Below are positions 53,212 to 61,100 of a DNA stretch of 64,000 bases, piece by piece. The stretch is from Actimicrobium sp035984655. GTDB lineage: Bacteria > Pseudomonadota > Gammaproteobacteria > Burkholderiales > Burkholderiaceae_D. The notes beneath the pieces were generated by a model. The model ran no database searches and was not told where the DNA came from. It saw only the letters and a program-made list of their open reading frames with translations. The DNA lies in contig NZ_JAXCHT010000003.1 of assembly GCF_035984655.1 (NCBI RefSeq), positions 1 through 64,000 of the forward strand, in the 5' to 3' direction. The position numbers and the translations under genes were made by a program. Within the stretch, counting starts at the first letter, position 1. Each line of letters begins with the position of its first letter.

Positions 53212-54171
53212 TTATTTTCCCGCCAGAATGCTCATCACTGCCATACGTACCGCAATCCCGAAGGTCACCTGCGGCAAGATCACCGCCTGCGCGCCATCGG
53301 CCACGGCCGAATCAATTTCGACGCCCCGGTTCATCGGCCCCGGATGCATCACGATCGCATCCGGCTTGGCCAGCGCCAGGCGTTCCGGCGTCAGCCCGTA
53401 GCTCTTGAAAAACTCCTGTGCCGATGGCAGCAGCGCGCCGCTCATGCGCTCGTTCTGCAGCCGCAGCATGATGATGACATCGACGTCTTTCAGCCCCGCG
53501 TTGATGTCGGTAAAGACGCGCACCCCCATTTGCTCCAGCCCGGTCGGCAGCAGCGTGCGTGGCGCAATCGCGCGAATTTCCGGCACGCCCAGCGTCGTCA
53601 GCGCATGGATGTCGGAGCGCGCCACGCGGCTGTGCAGGATATCGCCGACGATCGCCACGGTCAGGTTGGTGAAATCCTTCTTGAAGTGACGAATCGTGTA
53701 CATGTCGAGCAAGCCTTGCGTCGGATGCGCATGGCGGCCATCGCCGGCATTGACCACATGCACATGCGACTGACGGGTATCGACCAGATGTTTGGCAATC
53801 AGGTACGGCGCGCCGGACTGGGCGTGGCGCACGACGAACATGTCGGCATGCATCGCCGCCAGATTGTCGATCGTATCGAGCAGTGATTCGCCCTTGGTGG
53901 TGCTGGACGCCTGGATATTGAGATTGATGACATCGGCCGACAGCCGTTTCGAGGCGATCTCGAAGGTGGTGCGGGTGCGCGTCGAGTTTTCAAAGAACAG
54001 GTTGAAGACGCTCTTGCCGCGCATGAGCGGTACCTTCTTGACTTCGCGGTCGCTGATGCCGACAAACGATTGGGCGGTGTCGAGAATATGGTTGACGATG
54101 GCTTTCGGCAGCCCTTCGATGGTCAGCAGATGCTGCAGCTCGCCGTTCTTGTTGAGTTGGGGATTATGCAT
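53212..54171 (-). CDS. pyrB: Aspartate carbamoyltransferase catalytic subunit
   Basis: Catalyses the first committed step of pyrimidine synthesis. The 319-residue product has the carbamoyl-phosphate motif LFFENSTRTRTTFEIASKRL, DGRHAHPTQGLLDMYTI with the conserved HPTQ, and VMHPGPMNRGVEID. The length fits the catalytic chain of the larger dodecameric ATCase that uses PyrC' instead of PyrI. Its ATG overlaps the pyrR stop by 8 bp. Confidence 0.97.
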   Translation of the reverse strand: MHNPQLNKNGELQHLLTIEGLPKAIVNHILDTAQSFVGISDREVKKVPLMRGKSVFNLFFENSTRTRTTFEIASKRLSADVINLNIQASSTTKGESLLDTIDNLAAMHADMFVVRHAQSGAPYLIAKHLVDTRQSHVHVVNAGDGRHAHPTQGLLDMYTIRHFKKDFTNLTVAIVGDILHSRVARSDIHALTTLGVPEIRAIAPRTLLPTGLEQMGVRVFTDINAGLKDVDVIIMLRLQNERMSGALLPSAQEFFKSYGLTPERLALAKPDAIVMHPGPMNRGVEIDSAVADGAQAVILPQVTFGIAVRMAVMSILAGK

Positions 54172-54670
54172 GGGTCACCGTGAAGGACAGTCGACCATCG
54201 GCGGCTTGCTCGAGGGTCAGCGAACGGGCCGGGTCCACGGCGATGGTTGCGGCGACAAAATCCGGCGCCACCGGCAACTCGCGACCGCCGCGATCGACCA
54301 GCGCAGCCAGCATGATGCGTGCCGGGCGGCCATAGTCGAACAATTCGTTGATCGCGGCCCGCGTGGTGCGGCCGGTGTAGAGCACATCGTCGACCAGCAG
54401 GATGGTCGCGCCTTCGACATCAAATGGCAGCCGGGTCGGCTTGACTTCGGCATGCAGGCCTTTTTCGGCGTAGTCATCGCGATAAAACGACACGTCGATG
54501 AAACCCAGCCGGTCTTCCAGTTGCATTGCCTTGGCAAGCCGTTCGGCCAGCCAGGCGCCGCCCGAGTAGATGCCGACCAGCGCCAGTTGCTCGGTGTGCC
54601 CGAGTGCGGTGGTGATATGTTGCGCGAGGTCGGCGTACAGCGCCTCGGCGTCGAGTTCAAGTATGGGCAT
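54164..54670 (-). CDS. pyrR: PyrR: pyr operon regulator / uracil phosphoribosyltransferase
   Basis: A 168-residue type I phosphoribosyltransferase. The PRPP loop is ILLVDDVLYTGRTTRAA, and VGIYSGGAWLAERLAKAM is typical of PyrR. In Gram-positives PyrR is an RNA-binding attenuator; in proteobacteria it is mostly described as a regulator or weak UPRT, and no attenuator was found here. The ATG at 54670 gives family length; longer frames lie inside ruvX. It overlaps ruvX by 14 bp and pyrB by 8 bp. Confidence 0.92.
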   Translation of the reverse strand: MPILELDAEALYADLAQHITTALGHTEQLALVGIYSGGAWLAERLAKAMQLEDRLGFIDVSFYRDDYAEKGLHAEVKPTRLPFDVEGATILLVDDVLYTGRTTRAAINELFDYGRPARIMLAALVDRGGRELPVAPDFVAATIAVDPARSLTLEQAADGRLSFTVTHA

Positions 54671-55106
54671 CAAGGTCGCCATCAAGGTCAGTAAAGTCCA
54701 GATCGTCAAAGTATTGTTGCAAAATCAGTGCCGCGGCACGGTCGTCGATGCGTTCTCCGCGCTGCTGGCTTAGTACCGCCGAGCTGTAACGCTCGTCGAC
54801 CAGCACGGTCGGCACGTCGTAGCGCCCCTGCAATTGATTGGCGAAACGCCGGCAGCGTACCGTCATCTCGTGTTCCGCACCATCGGGATGCAGCGGTATT
54901 CCAACCACGCAGCGCCCCGGCTGCCAGGCCGCAACCAGCGCGGCAATCGCGGCGAATTTGCCGTCGTTGGTCGGGGCGTCGATGATCGAGAGCGGCTGGG
55001 CCTGCCGGATCAGCGTATTGCCGACAGCCACGCCGATGCGCTTCAAACCGAAATCAAACGCCAGGATGGTTTCCAGTGCGGGCTCCGGAGTTGCTTGCCT
55101 CACCAC
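54657..55106 (-). CDS. ruvX: Putative pre-16S rRNA nuclease / Holliday junction resolvase-like YqgF
   Basis: A 149-residue RNase H-fold nuclease: ILAFDFGLKRIGVAVGNT with the catalytic Asp, VVGIPLHPDG in the middle, and VLVDERYSSAVL with the Glu. The family is now linked to 16S rRNA maturation as well as DNA repair. The start is a GTG (two in tandem at 55106 and 55103). It lies 6 bp after yqgE and overlaps pyrR, in a tightly packed operon. Confidence 0.93.
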   Translation of the reverse strand: MVRQATPEPALETILAFDFGLKRIGVAVGNTLIRQAQPLSIIDAPTNDGKFAAIAALVAAWQPGRCVVGIPLHPDGAEHEMTVRCRRFANQLQGRYDVPTVLVDERYSSAVLSQQRGERIDDRAAALILQQYFDDLDFTDLDGDLDAHT

Positions 55107-55112
55107 TGCGGA

Positions 55113-55778
55113 TCAGGCATGCCCGGCCTCGGCTGCCAGCATGTTCGGATCAATCCCGAGCAACCGGATCGCAGCACGAAAGCGTTGCTCGACAGGCAGA
55201 TCGAAAATGATGGACGGATCGGCGTGCACCGTGAGCCAGCCATTGCGGATGATTTCGTCTTCCAGCTGGCCAGCGCTCCAGCCGGAACAGCCCAGCGTGA
55301 CCAGCAAGTGCTGCGGTCCGGCGCCGGCGGCGACCGCTTCGAGCACGTCCTTGGAGGTGGTCAGGGCAATCTCGTCGGTCACTTTGAGCATCGACGAAAA
55401 TCCGCCCATCGGCGAATGCAGCACGAAGCCGCGTTCGAGTTGCACCGGACCACCGAACATCACCGGATTGTCGGGCAGGGTCGGATGTTGCGGGTTGATT
55501 TCGAGCTTCAGATCAACACGCTCGAACAACACCTGCATCGTCATGTCGGTCGGTTTGTTGATGATCAGGCCCAGTGCACCGCGGGCGTTGTGCTCACACA
55601 GATAAATCACCGTGCCGCCGAACACCGGATCGGTCATCGATGGCATGGCGATCAAAAAATGATCGGCCAGATTGAGCCCGTCCGGCGCGTGTTCCGCGTC
55701 GGCATCGGCAAGCGCCGATGGATCCTGTTTCGGATCAATGCCGGCGACCGGCTTGGGTGTCTTGGTGTGCTTCGCCAT
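55113..55778 (-). CDS. yqgE: YqgE/AlgH family protein (UPF0301)
   Basis: A 221-residue cytoplasmic protein of the YqgE/AlgH family: LADHFLIAMPSMTDPVFGG, VIYLCEHNARGALGLIINKP, VMFGGPVQLERGFVLHS and LVTLGCSGWSAGQLEDEI are all family blocks. There is a variable acidic N-terminus of about 35 residues before the conserved part. In Pseudomonas AlgH is tied to alginate control, but the general function is unclear. The ATG at 55778 was chosen; a GTG two codons upstream is possible. First gene of the operon. Confidence 0.92.
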   Translation of the reverse strand: MAKHTKTPKPVAGIDPKQDPSALADADAEHAPDGLNLADHFLIAMPSMTDPVFGGTVIYLCEHNARGALGLIINKPTDMTMQVLFERVDLKLEINPQHPTLPDNPVMFGGPVQLERGFVLHSPMGGFSSMLKVTDEIALTTSKDVLEAVAAGAGPQHLLVTLGCSGWSAGQLEDEIIRNGWLTVHADPSIIFDLPVEQRFRAAIRLLGIDPNMLAAEAGHA

Positions 55779-55934
55779 GCCCACATTTTAGCAGCATTGC
55801 GCCGCTTCGCTGGCAGCAAATCCGCGCTGAAGCGGGATACGACGCGCACGCAACCAGAGTCAGAAAATGGTACCGTCCGGGTTGCTGCGGTGACCACGCC
55901 GTAACCGTACCTGCCAAACAATTCCTGGAACAGA

Positions 55935-57434
55935 ATGACTTCTCCTGCTGCAACCTTTACCTTTGAACGCGCGCTGGTCTGGTTTCGGCGCGATTTGCGA
56001 CTGTTCGACCATGCAGCATTGCACCACGCCTTGAAACAGAGCCGTGCAGTCTTTTGCGTGTTTGTGTTCGACAAGGAAATTCTCGACCGCCTGCCACGCC
56101 AGGATCGACGGGTGGAGTTTCTGCATGCGTGCCTGATGGAACTGCATGCCGAACTGCAAGCGCGCGGCGGCGCCCTGATCGTCCGCCATGCATCGGCAGC
56201 GGATGAAGTGCCGCGGCTGGCGCGTGAACTACAGGTCGATGCGGTCTTTATCAACCAGGATTACGAGCCGCAAGCCATTGCCCGCGACGCGGCCGTTGCG
56301 CACGCGCTGCGTGCGCATGACATCGACATGCAATGCTTCAAGGATCAGGTGATCTTCGAGAAAAATGAAGTCCTGTCGCTGGCCGGCAAGCCATTTTCAG
56401 TCTTTACGCCCTACAAGAATGCCTGGCTCAAGCAGCTGCAATTCGAAAGCTCCGATTTTTATCTGAAATCGTATGCCATCGAGCCTTATGCCGCACGACT
56501 TGCCTGCAGCGCCGCCGCGGCTGTCATGCCGACGCTTGACGAGCTCGGTTTTGAACCGTCCAACTTCGCCGAATTGAAGATCCCGACAGGCATGTCGGGC
56601 GGCCATGCGCTGGCGGAGAATTTCTTCGAACGCATCGACCGGTATCGCGACGCGCGCGATTTTCCGGCGGTCAAGGGTCCGTCGTATTTATCGGTGCATT
56701 TGCGCTTCGGCACGATTTCAGTGCGCTATCTGGCGCGTCGCGCCTGCGAAGCGGCACGCCTTGCGGCTGACGCGGCAGGCGCACAGACGTGGCTGGGCGA
56801 ACTGATCTGGCGCGACTTTTATTTCATGATCCTGCACCACCATCCACATGTCGTCGCCGGTGCGTTCAAGCCTGACTACGATGCCATTGCCTGGGAGACC
56901 GGCGTCCGGGCCGACGCCGATTTCGCCGCATGGTGCGAGGGCCGGACCGGCTACCCGCTGGTCGATGCAGCGATGGCGCAACTCAATCGCAGCGGTTACA
57001 TGCACAACCGGCTGCGTATGGTGACGGCCTGTTTTCTGATCAAGGATCTGGGGATCGACTGGCGCCGTGGCGAAGCCTACTTCGCCGAGAAACTGATCGA
57101 CTTCGACCTCGCTGCCAACAACGGCGGCTGGCAGTGGGCCTCGTCATCGGGCTGCGATGCACAACCGTATTTCAGGATCTTCAACCCGATCACGCAATCC
57201 GAAAAATTTGATGAGCGCGGCCAGTTCATTCGGCGCTATCTGCCGCAGCTGGCGCGGCTTGGCGACAAGCAGATCCATGCGCCGTGGCTGCTGTCGCCGA
57301 TGGAACTGGCGCATGCCGGCATCGTCCTGGGGCAGGACTATCCGGCACCGATCGTGCAGCACGATGTCGCGCGCAAACGCACGCTGCAGCGCTACGCGGT
57401 GGTCAAGAAGGTCGCCACGGACGCTGCTGCGTAA
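55935..57434 (+). CDS. phrB: Deoxyribodipyrimidine photolyase
   Basis: Class I CPD photolyase that reverses UV-induced cyclobutane dimers using light. The 499-residue product has the N-terminal antenna fold (ALVWFRRDLRLFDHAALHHA) and the FAD domain, with LIWRDFYFMILHHHP, TGYPLVDAAMAQLNRSGYMH, NRLRMVTACFLIKDLGIDWR and DFDLAANNGGWQWASSSGCD. The FAD-binding Asn and the electron-path Trp residues are in place. The stop is one base from the convergent cache gene. Confidence 0.96.
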   Translation: MTSPAATFTFERALVWFRRDLRLFDHAALHHALKQSRAVFCVFVFDKEILDRLPRQDRRVEFLHACLMELHAELQARGGALIVRHASAADEVPRLARELQVDAVFINQDYEPQAIARDAAVAHALRAHDIDMQCFKDQVIFEKNEVLSLAGKPFSVFTPYKNAWLKQLQFESSDFYLKSYAIEPYAARLACSAAAAVMPTLDELGFEPSNFAELKIPTGMSGGHALAENFFERIDRYRDARDFPAVKGPSYLSVHLRFGTISVRYLARRACEAARLAADAAGAQTWLGELIWRDFYFMILHHHPHVVAGAFKPDYDAIAWETGVRADADFAAWCEGRTGYPLVDAAMAQLNRSGYMHNRLRMVTACFLIKDLGIDWRRGEAYFAEKLIDFDLAANNGGWQWASSSGCDAQPYFRIFNPITQSEKFDERGQFIRRYLPQLARLGDKQIHAPWLLSPMELAHAGIVLGQDYPAPIVQHDVARKRTLQRYAVVKKVATDAAA

Positions 57435-57435
57435 G

Positions 57436-57897
57436 CTATTTCTTGTAATAGCCGGCCGACACGATCACGTCGCCGGACTTTTCGAAATAGGCGGACTTGG
57501 CCTGGATCTCTTTCGAAATCGGATTGACCCATTTGTAGTCGACCCAGCCACTGCCGGCAGTGGCTGCCTTGTCGACGATTTCCTTCATGAAGTACTTGTC
57601 GTTGGCGTCCTTGAGTTCAAGGATGTCCTTTCCCACCAGTTTCGGATTGGCGCCATGCGCCAGCACGGTGGCCTTGAGCGTCCAGACGCTCAGGTATAAA
57701 TCACGATCGACGAATTGACCCTTGGTGTTGAGTACTTCGGCGATGAGTTTTTCCTTGCCGTTGGTCTTCATGAAGGCGATGCCTTTCTTGACCAGTGCCG
57801 AGGCCTCCTCGGCGGTGCCTTGCTCGGCGGCGTGGGCGCCGGCCATGAACATGATTGGTGCGATCAGGGTCAGGAATAATTTTGAAGTGCTGCGCAT
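57436..57897 (-). CDS. Periplasmic single cache-domain protein (paralogue)
   Basis: A 153-residue exported protein: signal peptide (MRSTSKLFLTLIAPIMFMAG, cleaved near AHA) and one cache domain. FVDRDLYLSVWTLKATVLAH, GANPKLVGKDIL and GWVDYKWVNPISKEIQAKSA align with the protein at 19020-19502, although identity is moderate. The C-terminal Cys pair of the paralogue is missing here. The ATG at 57897 starts the signal peptide; the longer frame adds 35 unlike residues. It lies 234 bp after the ChpA gene, on the same strand; a sensory link is possible but unproven. Confidence 0.85.
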   Translation of the reverse strand: MRSTSKLFLTLIAPIMFMAGAHAAEQGTAEEASALVKKGIAFMKTNGKEKLIAEVLNTKGQFVDRDLYLSVWTLKATVLAHGANPKLVGKDILELKDANDKYFMKEIVDKAATAGSGWVDYKWVNPISKEIQAKSAYFEKSGDVIVSAGYYKK

Positions 57898-58131
57898 GGA
57901 CAGATCCTTTCGTTGAAAAGTTTGCGATGCGATCAGCGCGCCATGGCGCTGAGGGACGCGTGATCCATCGTCCACCGGATGTGGCCAGCAGTCAATTTCC
58001 ACGCGCGCGTAACCGGCTTCGCAAGGGGAATTTACAACAGGGGATGGTCTTGGCTGAGGAGGGAGAACACCATGGTGACAACATCGTCACGGCACATGGG
58101 TAGCGCCGCGACGATGGTCCCACGTTGGTTG

Positions 58132-61100
58132 TCATTCGGCGGGGGTACTGGCTTTCAGAAAGCCCGCGATCGACTGCAGCAGGTGATGATCCTGATACGG
58201 CTTGCCGAGGTACTCGTTGACGCCAAGCTCGCGCGCATAATTGCGATGCTTTTCAGCCGTGCGTGAGGTGATCATGATGATCGGCACGTGGCGCGTGCGT
58301 TCGTCACCCCGCACGTTGCGCGTCAAGTCGAAGCCATCCATGCGTGGCATTTCGATATCGACCAGCATCACGTCCGGCGTGATCGCCTGCAGCTGTTCAA
58401 GCGCATCCACGCCGTCCTTGGCCAGCACCACCTGATAGCCCTCGCGCACCAGCAGGCGCTGCGTTACCCGGCGCACCGTCAACGAATCATCGACCACCAT
58501 GATGATGCTCTGGGTGCGCAATCCCTGCACCGACTCGGTGTGCGGTGACTGTGGCGCGGCGTTGTCGAGTTCGGCAATGGCGCCAAGGCGCTCGGCGCCG
58601 TCTTCGCTGCGGCCAGGTGCACGTGCCAGCTCCAGAATGGCGCGCTGCGCCAGCGGCACCGGATTGAGAATCAGGACAATTTCACCCGAACCCAGCACGG
58701 TGGCGCCGGCAATGCCGATCATCCGGGCCAGCTGCGGCCCGATGTTCTTCACCACCACCTCGCGATTGCCCTGCACCTCGTCGACATGAATGGCGACGCG
58801 GTCATTGCCGCTCTTGAGAATGATCAGCGGCGAATACTGTTGTGCCAGCGGCGCGGTGTCACGATCACCCAGCAGCGCGGGGAGGTAGAACAGCGGCACC
58901 AGACTGCCCTGCCACTGCACACCGCCGTCGTTGTAAGCCGCCGTGAGCGGATTGGCCTTGAGCTGCTGCACCTGCTCCACCAGCACGGAAGGCACGGCAT
59001 AGGTCTTGTCGCCGGTGCGCAGGATGACGACTTGCGTGACGGCCAGCGTCAACGGCAAATGAATCGTGAACTGGGCGCCCTTGCCCGTTTCCGACGTGAT
59101 CGAAATCCGTCCGCCCAGCCCGGTCGCCTCGGAGCGCACCACGTCCATGCCAATCCCGCGGCCGGCCAGTTCGGTGACCTCCTGCGCGGTCGAGAAGCCG
59201 GCATTGAAAATCATGTCGGTCAATTCGGCATCGGTGATGTCGCTGTCGTGGGTCAGCAGCCCGGTCGATTCGGCCTTGCTGCGGATTCGGCTCAGGTCGA
59301 TGCCGCTGCCGTCATCGGAGAACTGGATCACGACTTCATTACCATCCTGGCGGATCTCGACGCGCAGTTCACCGATCTCGCTCTTGCCAGCCGCGCGTCG
59401 CGCTTCGCGACTCTCGATGCCATGGACAATGGCATTGCGCAGCAGATGTTCGAACGGGCCGGCCATTTTCTCAAGCACGCCGCGATCGATTTCCACCGCA
59501 CTGCCGCGAATATCCAGATTCACGCGCTTGTCGACTTCTTTGGACGCCTGCCGGGTGACCCGGTACAGGCGCTCGGAAATGCTGGCGAATTGCACCATGC
59601 GCACCCGCATCAGATCCTGTTGCAGATCGCGCGTCAGGCGTGCCTGGGTGGTCAGGTCAAGGGTGGCGCTGTCGACGGTGCGGGCCAGATTCTGCTGCAC
59701 CGAGGCGACGTCGCTGACGCTCTCGGCCATCATCCGGGTAATTTCCTGCAGGCGTGTGAAGCGATCGAATTCGAGCGGATCGAATTCGCGGTCGGGCGAA
59801 TGCGCCATGCGCGACGTGATTTGCGTTTCGGCCTGCATCTCGATCTCGCGCAACTGGTCGCGCAGACGTGAGACGTTATCGGTCAGCTCGCCCAGCGACT
59901 GGCGCAGGGTGCCGACTTCGGTTTCCAGTTTCGAGCGCGAAATCGATACTTCACCGGCCTGATTGACGAGGCGATCCAGAATGTCCGCACGCACCCGCAC
60001 CAGCGGCACGACCGACACCGGCGCCACCGGGGCCCGGGTCTGGCTGCGCCGTTCCGGCACGTTGCCCGGCGGCTTGCCGCTATTGGCGCTGCGCTGTTCG
60101 ACAAAGCCGCCCTGTGCCGGCTCGCCGGCTGCAACTGCGGCCATGGCGGCAGTCGGTGGATGTTGCAGCAGGTCGAACAGGTGTACGCCGCGATCATGCC
60201 GCATCATCAGTTCGTCGAGTTCGCTGGCCGACGGTGCGCCGGTGCGCATCATGTGCTCGATCCGGGTCTCGGTCTCGTGCATGTGCTGGCCCAGCGTCAT
60301 CGCACCGGCCATGCGCGCGCTACCCTTGATGGTGTGCAGCAGACGCAGCAGTGCTTGCGGCGGTTGCTGGTTGTTCAGGTCCTGTTGCCAGGCGCGCAAC
60401 GCGGTGCCCATCTGCGGCAGCATGTCGCGACCTTCTTCCAGAAAAATCGGCAGCAGGTCGGCATCCAGTTCATCCTTGATGATCAGGGCCGGATCGGCGC
60501 TTGCCTCGTTGGCGTTCGCAAAGACCGGCTCGGCGAAAGCCGCGCTCAATTCCAGCGGCGCGGCCGTCTCGTCAGGCAGAAATCCGCTGTCGGCATCGGC
60601 CTGCATCGGGGCGTCCATGTGCACGGCCACGAGCGGCAACGTGGTCGTTGCCAGCTGCGACGGCACAGCGGCGTCGACGTGCAACGAGCGCCGCTCAAGA
60701 TCATGCAGCAGTGCCGTCAGGGTATTGACCTGGCCGGGCTCCGGCAGCGGCAGCTCGCCCAGCGCGAACTCCTGCAGCATCGACTTGAGCACCACCACGC
60801 AGTGTTCCAGCGTGTCGTAATCATCGATGATCAGCGCAACGGGGGTGCGGGCCAGCATCTGCAAGATGTTTTCCAGCGCATGGGCAACTTCCTGCAGGGA
60901 CTTGAAGCCCACCGTGGCCGAGCTGCCTGCGAGCGAGTGCGACGCATGCACCGCCTGGATCGACACCGGACGCTCCGGCTCGTGACGCCATTCGGCAAAA
61001 TCCTGGCCGAGGATGCGCACCAGCTCATCGGTTTCGGCCAGATAGATGTTGTGCAGCGGGACGCTGATTTCGAGGTCGCCAATCCGCTTGACGTTATCGT

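Noticed and set aside
54671..55106. PyrR-type RNA attenuator ahead of pyrR-pyrB
   Set aside because: The region is coding (ruvX) with overlapping starts and no terminator/antiterminator pair.
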